Source: Kordiimonas lipolytica
GTDB lineage: Bacteria; Pseudomonadota; Alphaproteobacteria; Sphingomonadales; Kordiimonadaceae
DNA length: 64,000 nucleotides
Assembly (NCBI RefSeq): GCF_001550065.1
Contig: NZ_LRUB01000022.1
Location: 62,001-126,000, forward strand
Reading direction: 5' to 3'
Shown here piece after piece: positions 24,549 to 34,319 of the stretch (its first letter is position 1; every line of letters begins with the position of its first letter). Position numbers and translations under genes: made by a program. The notes under the pieces were generated by a model that searched no databases, was not told the DNA's origin, and saw nothing but the letters and a program-made list of their open reading frames with translations.

Positions 24549-26300
24549 CTAGCTTGCGATGGCTTGGAGGTTACCGGCGAGATACTCGTTGCGGGCCTTT
24601 ACGCGGCTCAGCTTGCCCGAAGACGTGCGGGGCAGGGACCGTGGCGGCACCAGTTCGATCATGCAATTGATGCCGGTCGAGGACTGGATATGTTTCTTGA
24701 GCGCCGCTACGAACTTGATCCGGTCGTCGGTCTCGAGAATTCGGCACTGCGCAAGAATGAGCGGTACTTCTTCGGCGTTTTCGCCAGGGATGGAGATCGC
24801 GGCCACATCGCCGGTTTTCACGCCCGGCAGCTGTTCGGCAGCCCATTCGATGTCCTGCGGCCAATGGTTGCGACCGTTGACAATGATCATATCCTTGGCG
24901 CGGCCCACGATATAGATGCAGCCGTCCTTCATGTAACCCATGTCGCCGGTATCTAACCAGCCTTCAGGGCTCAGGACCGCGCGGGTTGTCTCCGGGTCAT
25001 TGAAATATTCACGCATCACCGACGTGCCGCGCAGGAACACACGGCCAACGGTGCGCTCAGGCACCACATTGCCGTCTTCATCGCGCATCTCAACGTCATA
25101 TTCCGGCAGCGGCTTGCCGCAGTTGACAACCTCACGCATGCGCGGTGCCTCGTCGGAGCCGTTGACCAGCACATGTTTGTCGCCGGTGAGCATGCTTTCT
25201 TCAATAAGGTCTACCTCAATGCCTTTGCCAACAGCGCCGAAGCTGACGCCAAGGGTGCATTCCGCAAGGCCATAGCTTGGCAGGAAGGCTTCCATCTTGA
25301 AGCCGATATCCTTGAAGGTCTCATAGAAGGCGCGCATCACTTCAGGGCGGATCATTTCCGCGCCGCAACCGGCCACACGCACGTGTGAAAGGTCAAGGCC
25401 TTCCATGGCGCTGGAGCGGAGCGCTGCCCGGCGTGAGCAGATGTCAAACCCGAAGGTCGGGCTGTAGGTGATGGTGCCTTTGTTGGCGCTGAGCACGCGC
25501 AGCCATGAAAGCGGACGGCGCGCGAATTCTTCGGTCGGGATAAAGTCAACCGACACCTGGGTCGTCAGCGTGGTCAACAATGTGCCCACGAGGCCCATGT
25601 CATGATAAAACGGCAGCCATGAGCAGCAGCGGTCATCTTCGCCGATGTGAACGCCGTGGTAGCCCATGCCGTGGGTGTTGGACAAGAGCGACCGATGCGT
25701 TACAGCCACACCGTGCGGGAAGCGGGTAGAACCCGAGCTATACTGCAGGTAGGCCAAATCATCAGGCTCAGGCAGGCGAACATCGCCATTGCCTTCGGCA
25801 TTCAGATAGTCCTGGTATGAGCCGGAGAAGCGCAGTTTTATGCCTTCAATGGCTTCTGAGACGATCTCATCCATGAAGGAGGGGGCCATCAGGCCATTGG
25901 CGTCACAGCTTTGCATCTGCATCTGAAGCTGGGACACATAGCCGTCCTTACCACCAAAGGAGGTCGGAAGGGGCAGTGGCACCGGCAGTACGCTGGCGTA
26001 CTGGCAGCCTACGAAGAAACAGACGAAATCAGCGCTGGTTTCGGCGATGAGGGCGATCCGGTCGCCTTTCTCGAATCCCATGCCGACAAGTTTGCGGCCG
26101 ATCACTTCGGCACGGTCGCGTACTTCTCGCCACGGAAGTGATTCCACCAAGTCGCCACGGGCGTTAAAGAAATTCGGGCCGCGAAGCCCTTTGGCCGCGT
26201 ACTCGATTGCTTCAACAAGCGTGTCAAAATCCGAATAGCGCCGTGGAAGCGTTGGATCTTGTGTTGGTGTCACATCAGTCATTACGTCGGCTTCAACCAT
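24549..26300 (-). CDS. aasR: Fatty acyl-AMP ligase / acyl-ACP synthetase
   Basis: 583 residues, ANL adenylating superfamily. The P-loop-like motif YSSGSTRFPHGV is at 187-198, an A8-like WLDTGDMGYMKDG near 440, and an FAAL-type C-terminus containing GRNHWPQDIEWAAEQ. It should activate a fatty acid and load it on the neighbouring ACP. It is the first gene of the leftward operon; the next gene follows after 2 bases. Start could also be ATG 26282. Assigned to the sphingolipid pathway by context. Confidence 0.82.
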   Translation of the reverse strand: MVEADVMTDVTPTQDPTLPRRYSDFDTLVEAIEYAAKGLRGPNFFNARGDLVESLPWREVRDRAEVIGRKLVGMGFEKGDRIALIAETSADFVCFFVGCQYASVLPVPLPLPTSFGGKDGYVSQLQMQMQSCDANGLMAPSFMDEIVSEAIEGIKLRFSGSYQDYLNAEGNGDVRLPEPDDLAYLQYSSGSTRFPHGVAVTHRSLLSNTHGMGYHGVHIGEDDRCCSWLPFYHDMGLVGTLLTTLTTQVSVDFIPTEEFARRPLSWLRVLSANKGTITYSPTFGFDICSRRAALRSSAMEGLDLSHVRVAGCGAEMIRPEVMRAFYETFKDIGFKMEAFLPSYGLAECTLGVSFGAVGKGIEVDLIEESMLTGDKHVLVNGSDEAPRMREVVNCGKPLPEYDVEMRDEDGNVVPERTVGRVFLRGTSVMREYFNDPETTRAVLSPEGWLDTGDMGYMKDGCIYIVGRAKDMIIVNGRNHWPQDIEWAAEQLPGVKTGDVAAISIPGENAEEVPLILAQCRILETDDRIKFVAALKKHIQSSTGINCMIELVPPRSLPRTSSGKLSRVKARNEYLAGNLQAIAS

Positions 26301-26571
26301 ATTTGCCCCAAGATTTTACCTTGGCCGGACCCTAACAAAACAAAACACAAAGCCTTCGGCACGCCGAAACTTTATATAAATTACATATTTAGCACACAAA
26401 TGCCTAGGCCAAAAAAGCGCTTGATTTTGACCTACCATTCCCTGTTCACTCAGAAACAGTCATGTGCTTGAATATTACGGCTGAATTACAGTCTGTTCCC
26501 TGACTGCGCAAGTGAATTCTGGCCCTTTAGTTAAACGCACCGCCCGAATAGAAGAGGATTGAGGCCAAAAA

Positions 26572-27768
26572 ATGACACTGCTGTCATCCAGTTTCAGTAA
26601 CGATTTGATCAATAGTGTGAGGGAACAGACCCCGGGCACAAACACTACGCTTCATCTGGATAATTGCGGTTCCTCGCTGATGCCGACGCCGGTGATCGAC
26701 GCGATTGAGGCCCATCTGGCGCAGGAGATTTACCACGGCGGCTATGTTGCGCAAGAGCAACAGTCTGAGGCCCTTGAGGGCGCTTATGAGGCCATTGCAA
26801 GCCTTCTGGGTGCGCGCAGGGACGAGATGGCGCTGACGGGGAGTGCGGTCGAAGCCTGGGCAAAGGCCTTCTACAGTGTGCCGTTTGAGCGCGGCGACAA
26901 TATCGTGACGGCTTTCAATGAATACTGCAGCAACTTCGTTTCCTTCCTGCAGCTTCGGGACCGCTTTGGTCTGGAAGTTCGGGTGGCGCGGGCAGGCCAG
27001 GACGGGACGCTGGATGTTGACCATCTTGAAAGCCTGGTTGATGACCGGACCAAACTGATCGCCATTGCCATGGTGCCTTCATCGAGCGGGCAGGTGAACC
27101 CAGTGGCTGATGTGGGGCGCATCGCGCGCGACCGGGGCGTGCTTTACTTGCTGGATGCCTGCCAGACCGTGGGGCAGATGCGCGTGGATGTGGGTGAGAT
27201 CGGCTGCCATATGCTGGCGGGTACATCACGCAAATTCCTGCGCGGGCCGCGCGGCGTCGGGTTCTTGTATGTGCAGTCTGACGCGCTCAAGCGCCTTGAT
27301 CCGGTATTTCTGTCAAACCAGGCGGCAGCCTGGGTGGCCGAAGACAGCTACGACTTGCGCACAGACGCAGGGGTGTTTGAGGACTGGGAGCGGTCAGTCG
27401 TTAACCAGTTAGGGTTTGGTGCAGCGGTGCGGTATCTGCAGTCGTTGGGGCCAGAGGCCTGCTATGAGCGAATTCAGACGCTGGCAGGCTATCTGCGCGA
27501 TAAGCTTTACCGGTTGCCGGGGGTGATCGGCACCTGTCCTGCAGATGCCAATGCCGCCATCATTACCTTCAACCGCGAAGGCCTGCAGGCGGGGGACGTC
27601 AAGAAGCACCTGGCGGCAGAGGGGATCAATGTTCAGATTGCCAGCGTGGTTCACACCCGCCTTGACCTGGCTGCCCGCGGGATCGACACCACAGTGCGCG
27701 TATCACCGCACTATTATAATACCAAGGAGGAGATTGATCGCTTTCTTGGTGCGGTGGAGGCCATGTGA
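26572..27768 (+). CDS. Class V aminotransferase-fold PLP protein
   Basis: 398 residues with the fold of cysteine desulfurases and related enzymes. Lys221 in GTSRKFLRGPRGVGFLYV is the PLP lysine; Asp195 and Gln198 (LLDACQTVGQ) contact the cofactor. The active-site Cys loop characteristic of NifS/IscS is not evident, and its substrate is unknown; similar proteins in actinobacteria and proteobacteria act on diverse amino acids. Divergent from the sphingolipid operon across 271 bases and overlapping recX by 4 bases. Confidence 0.8.
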   Translation: MTLLSSSFSNDLINSVREQTPGTNTTLHLDNCGSSLMPTPVIDAIEAHLAQEIYHGGYVAQEQQSEALEGAYEAIASLLGARRDEMALTGSAVEAWAKAFYSVPFERGDNIVTAFNEYCSNFVSFLQLRDRFGLEVRVARAGQDGTLDVDHLESLVDDRTKLIAIAMVPSSSGQVNPVADVGRIARDRGVLYLLDACQTVGQMRVDVGEIGCHMLAGTSRKFLRGPRGVGFLYVQSDALKRLDPVFLSNQAAAWVAEDSYDLRTDAGVFEDWERSVVNQLGFGAAVRYLQSLGPEACYERIQTLAGYLRDKLYRLPGVIGTCPADANAAIITFNREGLQAGDVKKHLAAEGINVQIASVVHTRLDLAARGIDTTVRVSPHYYNTKEEIDRFLGAVEAM

Positions 27769-28349
27769 CCCAGGGCAAGGAAGAAAAACCCAATGCCCGA
27801 AAGCAGGGGCGGCGCAAGGTCAGCGAAGGCTATCTTGAGCGCGCGGCGCTGCATTATCTTGGGCGCTTCGCCACCACAGAAGCCAACCTGCGCGCGGTGT
27901 TGGAACGCAAAATCAGGCGCCGTAATGAGGACAGCGCCCCGCCAACCGACGAGCAGCGCGGCTGGGTGGATACTGTGGTCGCCAAATGTGTTCGCTACGG
28001 CTATGTGGACGATGCAACATATGCCCGCAGCCGCGTGGAGGCGCTGATCCGCAAGGGCAAGCCCACGCGCATGATTGCGCAGGATCTCCGCTATAAGGGT
28101 GTTCCCGCGGATATTGCAGAGGCCGCGCTGAATGAAGCGCGTGAGGATGGCGACGTTGATGCAGACAGGCAGGCCGCCGCAGCCTATGTGCGTCGCCGCC
28201 GGTTTGGTTCCTTTCGCCGCGCGGACAGGGATGTGGAAGGCAAGCTGGAAAAAGAGAAAGCAGCCATGATGCGCGCTGGGTTTTCCTATGGCCTGGTTGC
28301 GGAAGTGCTGGCCATGAGCCAAGATGAAATCCTGGAGCTGCTGCCTTAG
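27765..28349 (+). CDS. recX: RecX regulatory protein
   Basis: 194 residues, mostly three-helix repeats, including 'DDATYARSRVEALIRKGKPTRMIAQDLRYKGV', the signature of RecX. RecX caps and modulates RecA filaments. GTG start at 27765 lies inside the stop region of the aminotransferase gene (overlap of 4 bases), so translation is probably coupled. recA itself is not in the window. Confidence 0.85.
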   Translation: MTQGKEEKPNARKQGRRKVSEGYLERAALHYLGRFATTEANLRAVLERKIRRRNEDSAPPTDEQRGWVDTVVAKCVRYGYVDDATYARSRVEALIRKGKPTRMIAQDLRYKGVPADIAEAALNEAREDGDVDADRQAAAAYVRRRRFGSFRRADRDVEGKLEKEKAAMMRAGFSYGLVAEVLAMSQDEILELLP

Positions 28350-28350
28350 C

Positions 28351-29937
28351 CTAATCCGGCGTGGCTCCAAACTGGGCCAGTGCCTCTGGCGTATCCAGGT
28401 CAATCAATATGCCCGGGTCGTCCACCGGCACCTCGCAGACCAGTGCCTCCTGATCATGAATAAGGTGCCTGCCGCCCTTGTCGCCTTCAACGGTCATCAG
28501 CATGTCCACCATATCCCGGTGCCACAGCACTGGGTTGCCGCGTTTGCCGTTGAAGGTGGGGATGAATATCTTGAACTCTGACAGGCGCCTGCCAGCTTGC
28601 CATAAAGCTTGCAGGGTCTCTGGTTTTACAAAGGGCATGTCACCAAGGCACACGCAGGCGAACTCTGCGCTTTCGGGCATTTCGGCGAGCCCCATTTTCA
28701 GGCTGCTGGCCATGCCGGTTTGGAAGCCATCATTGTGAAGGCGCCTGTATTTCATGCCGGAAAGGGCGGCTTCAACGGCATCGCCTTCATGACCAGTGAC
28801 CACGATTGGGGGGCTAAACGCTGCCTGGGTTATTGCGGAAAGGCTTTGCCGGATAACACTGTGGCCGTTCATGCGCGACAGCAGCTTGTTTTGCGCACCT
28901 GACCTGCTTGAGCGACCAGCCGCCAATACAATGGGCTGAACCTGAATTTGGCCTTGTGCATGCAGGGGTGCGCGAGGCTCTGGCCGATATGGTGTTTCCT
29001 TTAGAAGCCCGCCAACGCCCATGCCTGCGATATGATCGCGGCCAATGGGTAGCCGGGCGGCGAAGCGCTCCAGAACCCAGTCAAGGCCATTCAGGGCAGG
29101 GGATCGGGCACAGCCGGGCAGGCCGATCACAGTGATTCCCTTCAGGCTGCCCAGCATCAAAAGATTTCCCGGGTCCACCGGCATGCCAAGCGAGATAATC
29201 TCGCCGCCGGCGGCTTCCAGCGCGGCGGGGATGACATCGCGTCGGTCACTGATGGCGGAAAGCCCCAGGATTAAAAGAAGGTCCGGGGTCTGGTCCGCAG
29301 CGTGCTTCAATGCCGCGCCGAGGGCTTTGACGGTATGACCGCAACTGGTGTGGGCCTCAATCGTACCCTGAAGGCCCGACAGCCGGTTTTCCGTCATTCG
29401 GTAGGCTTTGTCCGAGAGTTCCTGGCCGGTTGCCAGCAAGTGGGCCTTAAATGGCAGGAAGGGCGCGACCGAGAGCTTGCCTTCTAGCGCAGACACCCTG
29501 TCCAGGCTGGCGCGCTTGACCGCATAGGGGATGATCTTTGCGGTCGCCACCAATTGTCCTTCTGCCACGGGGGCAAAGTCCGGCAGGGTGGACAGCGCGA
29601 TTGCCTCATCTGCCTCATTCACGCTGTTCAGCGCGGCTGGCGCCAGCAAAAGACCAGCTTGTACAGCATGCAGATTGCATCGGCCGCGTGTGGAAAGCCC
29701 AAGTTTCAGGCCCGGGCCTGCGACCTGTCGGGCCACAGCCCCAGCGGCTTCATCTTCCGGGATGTCATCCTTATCCAAGCGAAAAGCATACAGCCTGCTG
29801 ATTCCCTGCGCGCTAAGGGCTGCAATATGATCCGCCGTCAGCGTCAGGCCTTTGGGTAGTTTCTTATCGCCCGCCCGCACGCTGTGCGCCAGCGACCATC
29901 CTTCGGCTTCCTGCGTGCTAATCTCCCGGAATTCCAT
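28351..29937 (-). CDS. Molybdopterin-binding / molybdenum cofactor cytidylyltransferase fusion (MocA-like)
   Basis: 528 residues in two parts. Residues 1-330 resemble the molybdopterin-binding (MoCF/MogA-like) domain, with LILGLSAISDRRDVIPAAL and GVGGLLKETPYRPEPRAPLH. Residues 335-528 are a NTP-transferase domain with LAAGRSSRSG (338-347) and CLGDMPFV, as in MocA, which adds CMP to Mo-molybdopterin for xanthine-dehydrogenase-type enzymes. It overlaps xdhC by one base. The fusion is known in alphaproteobacteria. No xanthine-oxidase-family structural genes lie in the window. Confidence 0.85.
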   Translation of the reverse strand: MEFREISTQEAEGWSLAHSVRAGDKKLPKGLTLTADHIAALSAQGISRLYAFRLDKDDIPEDEAAGAVARQVAGPGLKLGLSTRGRCNLHAVQAGLLLAPAALNSVNEADEAIALSTLPDFAPVAEGQLVATAKIIPYAVKRASLDRVSALEGKLSVAPFLPFKAHLLATGQELSDKAYRMTENRLSGLQGTIEAHTSCGHTVKALGAALKHAADQTPDLLLILGLSAISDRRDVIPAALEAAGGEIISLGMPVDPGNLLMLGSLKGITVIGLPGCARSPALNGLDWVLERFAARLPIGRDHIAGMGVGGLLKETPYRPEPRAPLHAQGQIQVQPIVLAAGRSSRSGAQNKLLSRMNGHSVIRQSLSAITQAAFSPPIVVTGHEGDAVEAALSGMKYRRLHNDGFQTGMASSLKMGLAEMPESAEFACVCLGDMPFVKPETLQALWQAGRRLSEFKIFIPTFNGKRGNPVLWHRDMVDMLMTVEGDKGGRHLIHDQEALVCEVPVDDPGILIDLDTPEALAQFGATPD

Positions 29938-30869
29938 CAGTGGCCCCTGCGTACAAGTGTGATTTCCGCCATGATGGAGATGGCGATTTCTGCCGGGGTC
30001 TTGGCACCGATATCCAGCCCCACAGGGCCATGGATGCGCTTGAGGTCTTCGTTGCTGAAGTCCTTCTTCTCAAGGCGGCTCAGGCGCGCGCTGTGGGTTT
30101 TCCTGCTGCCCAGGCTGCCGATATAGAAAACATCACTTTTCAGTGCCGGGATAAGGGCCACGTCATCGATCTTTGGATCATGCGTCAGGGTGACAACGGC
30201 CGTATGACCATCCAGGCTTGCCTTGGCTAGATAGTCGTCCGGCCAGTCTTCAATGAGGGTCGCATCACCGAAGGAACGGCTTTCGGTAAAGGCCGCGCGC
30301 GGGTCAATGATGGTCACGTCATATCCGGCATCGGTCGCGATCGGCGCCAGATGCTGGGCGATGTGCACAGCCCCAATGATCATCAGCCGGTATTTCGGCG
30401 TTACCGGCAGTGTCAGTCTGTTATCGTCAAAAGCGAGGTCAGATGGTGCACCCGTGGGCTGAAACTCGAATGTGCCGGTGTTCAGGTCAAATGCTACATA
30501 GCCCGCGTTCCGTGCTTTGATTGCGTCACAGAGTGCCCGGGCTTTGCCCGATACATCACCGGACAGGGCAATGATTAAAATCTCAATCTGTCCCCCGCAT
30601 GCCAGGCTGACTTCCCAGGCTTGCTCGCTGGAGACGGTGAAGCTCAGAAACTTGCTGCCGCCGACATGGGCCAGTTGATTGGCTTCCGCGATCACGGTGC
30701 CTTCAACGCAGCCGCCGGATACCGACCCTTCGAAACGGCCATCGCTTGCGATTGCCATGAGGCTGCCGACGCCTCTGGGTGCCGATCCCCATGTCTTGGT
30801 GACCACGGCAAGTGCGGTCTTGAGCCCGGACTGATGCCAGTCAGACAGAGATGCGAAAATTTTTTCCAT
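29937..30869 (-). CDS. XdhC/CoxI-family molybdoenzyme maturation protein
   Basis: 310 residues. The N-terminal XdhC_CoxI domain shows [13 protein letters not shown] and [13 protein letters not shown]; the C-terminal Rossmann domain shows a [16 protein letters not shown] fingerprint and [14 protein letters not shown]. Such proteins bind Mo cofactor and promote its sulfuration before insertion into xanthine-dehydrogenase-type enzymes. Forms a tight pair with the mocA-like gene (stop and start share one base). Confidence 0.87.
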   Translation of the reverse strand: MEKIFASLSDWHQSGLKTALAVVTKTWGSAPRGVGSLMAIASDGRFEGSVSGGCVEGTVIAEANQLAHVGGSKFLSFTVSSEQAWEVSLACGGQIEILIIALSGDVSGKARALCDAIKARNAGYVAFDLNTGTFEFQPTGAPSDLAFDDNRLTLPVTPKYRLMIIGAVHIAQHLAPIATDAGYDVTIIDPRAAFTESRSFGDATLIEDWPDDYLAKASLDGHTAVVTLTHDPKIDDVALIPALKSDVFYIGSLGSRKTHSARLSRLEKKDFSNEDLKRIHGPVGLDIGAKTPAEIAISIMAEITLVRRGH

Positions 30870-31068
30870 GAATTGTTGCCGTTCTCACCCGCTTGATCGT
30901 CTTATTAACGGTAATCTGCAGAGCAAGCATGCGCAAGATCAACCTTTGACCCATGCTGCATGCCCGGTCAAAGGGTTTGGCTTGATTTGGGTCCCGTCGC
31001 GCAGTAAAAGCAAGCCCTGTATCTTTTGCCTGAAACAAAACGGGCTGAACAGTAAAGAGGAAAATAAT

Positions 31069-32658
31069 ATGGCGTCGCTTTTCGCGAACCCAGCGGGTAG
31101 GAACTTCCTGGGTAACTCCGCCGAATGGTACAAATTTACCATTCTGGCCTTTCTGATCATCAACCCACTGCTATTCTATTTCGTCAGCCCTTACGTGGCT
31201 GGTTGGGCTTTGGTTCTTGAATTTATCTTTACTCTTGCGATGGCCCTCAAGTGCTATCCGCTTCAGCCGGGCGGTCTTCTCGCCTTTGAAGCTGTCGTCA
31301 TCGGCATGACGTCGCCAGCGACGCTGGAGCATGAAATTGAAGCAAACCTTGAGGTTATCCTCCTTTTGGTCTTCATGGTTGCCGGTATCTACTTCATGAA
31401 GAACATGCTTTTGTTCGTGTTCACCAAGATTTTGGTGAAGGTACGCAACAAAGTAATGCTGTCGCTGCTGTTCTGCTTTATGGCCGCTTTCCTGTCCGCG
31501 TTCCTTGACGCGCTTACGGTGACGGCTGTTGTGATCGCCATCTCGGTTGGTTTCTACTCGATCTACCACAAGGTGGCTTCGGGCAAGGAATTCCATCACG
31601 ACCACGACCACATGCAAGACCACGAGCTTGATAAGCTGAGGGCAGAAGACCTGGAAGGTTTCCGTGCCTTCCTGCGTAGCCTGATGATGCACGCGGCTGT
31701 TGGTACTGCCCTTGGCGGCGTGATGACACTGGTGGGCGAGCCACAGAACATTCTGATCGCGACGCAGGCTAACTGGGAATTTGTTGAATTCTTCTTCCGC
31801 ATGCTGCCGGTAACCTTGCCTGTTCTGATCGCAGGCCTGGCTACTTGTGCAGCCCTGGAGATGACAGGCATCATGGGTTATGGCTCCAAGATTCCTGAAA
31901 AGGTTATGCACGTCATTGCCGATTATGACGCCTATCAGGGCGAGCGTCGGACGGCGCGCGACAAGGCCTCGCTGGTTATCCAGGGCATTGTCGGCGTGTG
32001 GCTTATCGTGGCGCTCCTGTTCCACTTCGCGGCTGTTGGCATCATCGGCCTGTCGGTTATCGTGCTGGCATCTGCCTTCACAGGCATTACCGAAGAGCAT
32101 CAGATTGGTCACGCGTTTGAAGAGGCCCTGCCTTTCACCGCGCTTCTGGTGGTGTTCTTTGCCGTTGTGGGCGTGATTGCGGATAACAACCTGTTCAAGC
32201 CTGTTACAGACTTTGTTCTGGGCCTTGATGGCCACGGCCAGATCACTGCGCTATACATGGCCAACGGCTTCCTGTCTGCCATTTCGGATAATGTCTTTGT
32301 GGCAACGGTCTATATCAGTGAAATGACCAAGGCGCTTGCCAATGACGTGATTTCCCGTGACACGTTCGACCTGATGGCTGTTGCCATCAACACGGGCACC
32401 AATATCCCGTCGGTTGCTACGCCAAATGGTCAGGCTGCATTCCTGTTTCTGTTGACGTCGGCACTCGCACCTCTGATCCGCCTGTCTTACATGACCATGG
32501 TGAAAATGGCGCTGCCATACACAATTGTCATGTCCATCGTGGGCTATATCGGGGTGGCAAATTTCCTCGAGCCAATGACGGATAAGTTGTACGAAAACCA
32601 CTATATCGAGCATCATCACGAGAAGGTTGGTGAGGCTCCAGACGTAGGCGATCACTAA
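31069..32658 (+). CDS. nhaB: Na+/H+ antiporter NhaB
   Basis: 529 residues with about 12 membrane helices. Recognisable NhaB sequence includes [11 protein letters not shown] near the start, [14 protein letters not shown], and '[16 protein letters not shown]'. Histidine-rich stretches ([12 protein letters not shown] around residue 180 and [10 protein letters not shown] at the C-terminus) are cytosolic and may sense pH. ATG 31069 is chosen because AAAGAGG precedes it; an upstream in-frame start at 30868 would overlap the divergent xdhC start and encode an unrelated tail. Confidence 0.93.
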   Translation: MASLFANPAGRNFLGNSAEWYKFTILAFLIINPLLFYFVSPYVAGWALVLEFIFTLAMALKCYPLQPGGLLAFEAVVIGMTSPATLEHEIEANLEVILLLVFMVAGIYFMKNMLLFVFTKILVKVRNKVMLSLLFCFMAAFLSAFLDALTVTAVVIAISVGFYSIYHKVASGKEFHHDHDHMQDHELDKLRAEDLEGFRAFLRSLMMHAAVGTALGGVMTLVGEPQNILIATQANWEFVEFFFRMLPVTLPVLIAGLATCAALEMTGIMGYGSKIPEKVMHVIADYDAYQGERRTARDKASLVIQGIVGVWLIVALLFHFAAVGIIGLSVIVLASAFTGITEEHQIGHAFEEALPFTALLVVFFAVVGVIADNNLFKPVTDFVLGLDGHGQITALYMANGFLSAISDNVFVATVYISEMTKALANDVISRDTFDLMAVAINTGTNIPSVATPNGQAAFLFLLTSALAPLIRLSYMTMVKMALPYTIVMSIVGYIGVANFLEPMTDKLYENHYIEHHHEKVGEAPDVGDH

Positions 32659-32689
32659 AAAATCGCCTGCTAAACAACAAGTTGCTTTG

Positions 32690-32728
32690 CGGCGCCTGCG
32701 ACAAAATGGTTGCGGGCGCCGTTTTTTA
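32690..32728 (+). terminator. Intrinsic terminator of nhaB
   Basis: Long stem CGGCGCCTGCGAC (32690-32702) / GTTGCGGGCGCCG (32709-32721), with two G-T pairs and a 6-base loop, followed directly by TTTTTTAT. Confidence 0.88.
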
Positions 32729-32795
32729 TGACTAGCATTGTCTGATATTGCTAATTTTTAGTGCCTGTGCAGGGTATTCCTAAGGGGGGAATGGT

Positions 32796-33347
32796 ATGGA
32801 CGGCCGTAGTACGATCTGTTCAGAGGAACGGCCCGATGAAGTGAGTCAGCTTGTGACTGGCAGGGTCAAGTGGTTTGACGCCGTGAAGGGGTACGGCTTT
32901 ATCGTGCCCGATGAAGATGACGGCGATGTGCTTTTGCACTTTTCTGTTTTGAGAGACGTTGGGCGCCGGTCAGTGCCTGAAGGAACAACTGTTGTTTGTC
33001 AGGCTGTTGTGCGTGATAAAGGACGGCAGGCGACTGAGGTTCAGTCGCTCGATCTGTCCACAGCCGTTGCACCTGAAGATCTGGGCCGCTCGTCTTTCTC
33101 GCATCCCGGTATGGATATTGATGTTTCGCCAGACTTCGAAGATGTCGTGGTGAAATGGTTCAATCGCACCAAAGGATATGGTTTCGTATCCCGCGGCGAA
33201 GGAACTCAGGATATTTTCGTCCATATCGAAACGCTGCGTCGTGCGGGGCTCACGGACCTGGAACCAAGCCAGGAAGTGCGGGTACGCATCGGTACCGGCG
33301 AGCGTGGGCCTCTGGTAGCACAAATTGCGCTTCCGGGGGATGCGTGA
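32796..33347 (+). CDS. Double cold-shock-domain protein
   Basis: 183 residues with two cold-shock domains: the first at about 23-88 ([19 protein letters not shown]...VLLHFSVL) and the second at about 113-180 ([19 protein letters not shown]...IFVHIETL). Both keep the RNP1-like (K-G-Y-G-F) and RNP2-like (hydrophobic-FVH/LLH) RNA-binding strands. Alphaproteobacteria commonly carry such two-domain CspA relatives, which bind single-stranded nucleic acid. A strong purine-rich ribosome site (AAGGGGGG) precedes the start. Confidence 0.9.
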   Translation: MDGRSTICSEERPDEVSQLVTGRVKWFDAVKGYGFIVPDEDDGDVLLHFSVLRDVGRRSVPEGTTVVCQAVVRDKGRQATEVQSLDLSTAVAPEDLGRSSFSHPGMDIDVSPDFEDVVVKWFNRTKGYGFVSRGEGTQDIFVHIETLRRAGLTDLEPSQEVRVRIGTGERGPLVAQIALPGDA

Positions 33348-33361
33348 CGCATCTGTTTGCC

Positions 33362-33853
33362 ATGAAGCGTGCAAAAATGAATATGCGACAAGGATGGGCG
33401 ATTAGCGCTTTCTTCTTGTCGCTTTTTCTTATTGTACTGGGTGTCAGCACACACGCGCGGGCCGATATGGGGCTCGTTCGCGTAGACAGTGAAAACGGTT
33501 CCCATGAGTTTGGTGTTGAGTTGGCATTGACGCCGCCTGCCCAGGCACGTGGCCTCATGTTCCGAGGAAAGCTCGATCCCGACAAGGGGATGCTATTTGT
33601 GTTTCCAAGCGCGGATATGCGGTCTTTCTGGATGAAAAATACGCTGATCCCGCTTGATATTATCTTCATCCGTGAAAACGGCAGCATCATCAATATCGTT
33701 GAGAATGCTGAGCCCCAGACGCTGACACCACGCCGGTCCCTGGCGCCAGCTGTGGCTGTGCTGGAAATTGCTGGTGGTCGTGCCCGCGAACTGGGCATCA
33801 AGCCCGGTGATGTGGTGCGGCACGATTTCCTGGGCAATATGGGGTCGCGCTGA
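33362..33853 (+). CDS. Secreted DUF192 protein
   Basis: 163 residues with an N-terminal signal or anchor (AISAFFLSLFLIVLGVSTHARA) and a DUF192 domain: GLMFRGKLDPDKGMLFVFP, FWMKNTLIPLDIIFI, and AVLEIAGGRARELGIKPGDVV. DUF192 proteins form small beta barrels of unknown role. Start codons at 33362, 33377 and 33383 are all possible and none has a clear ribosome site; 33362 gives the longest signal peptide. It lies 14 bases after the cold-shock gene and overlaps the next start by one base. Confidence 0.82.
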   Translation: MKRAKMNMRQGWAISAFFLSLFLIVLGVSTHARADMGLVRVDSENGSHEFGVELALTPPAQARGLMFRGKLDPDKGMLFVFPSADMRSFWMKNTLIPLDIIFIRENGSIINIVENAEPQTLTPRRSLAPAVAVLEIAGGRARELGIKPGDVVRHDFLGNMGSR

Positions 33854-34308
33854 TGCGCTCTGAGCCACGTCGCGCCACACCCGATATGGTGGCGGCTGCC
33901 AACCCGCCGGAAGGCTTTGAGCCCATTCTATCAAACAGCCCGTTTGGTTGGGAAAATGGACCGATTTTCGAAAAAGCTGACGATAGCGGTAGGGTACGCG
34001 GATTTCGCGTGGCTGACCGGCATATTAATGCTGGCGGCGCGTGCCACGGCGGCATGATCATGACGTTTGCTGATATCCTGCTGGCAACGGCCGTATTTGA
34101 TGTGGCCGAACCGCCATTCGTGACCGTGCGCCTGACCACTGATTTTATCGGCCCGGCCTTCAAGGACGAATGGCTGGAGGGCAGGGCGGAGGTTACAGGT
34201 GTTGATGATGGCCTTGTAGCGGTGACAGGGCGGATGGTTGCCGAAGGGCGACAGGTAGCGAGCGTGAGCGGCCTTTTTAAGGTAATCCGTTCACGCTCCC
34301 GCCCTTAA
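33853..34308 (+). CDS. PaaI-family hotdog-fold thioesterase
   Basis: 151 residues. The hotdog-fold helix motif is GGACHGGMIMTFADILLA, with the conserved His-Gly-Gly and catalytic acidic residue (Asp) of PaaI-type acyl-CoA thioesterases, followed by 'VTVRLTTDFIGPA' and a final strand ending VSGLFKVI. Probable cytosolic acyl-CoA thioesterase of unknown substrate. Starts at the stop of the DUF192 gene. Confidence 0.85.
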   Translation: MRSEPRRATPDMVAAANPPEGFEPILSNSPFGWENGPIFEKADDSGRVRGFRVADRHINAGGACHGGMIMTFADILLATAVFDVAEPPFVTVRLTTDFIGPAFKDEWLEGRAEVTGVDDGLVAVTGRMVAEGRQVASVSGLFKVIRSRSRP

Positions 34309-34319
34309 AGCCCCCGCGA

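Noticed and set aside
31171..32235. 354-codon frame antisense to nhaB
   Set aside because: Composition (His, Gln, Arg-rich) reflects the hydrophobic codons of nhaB on the other strand.
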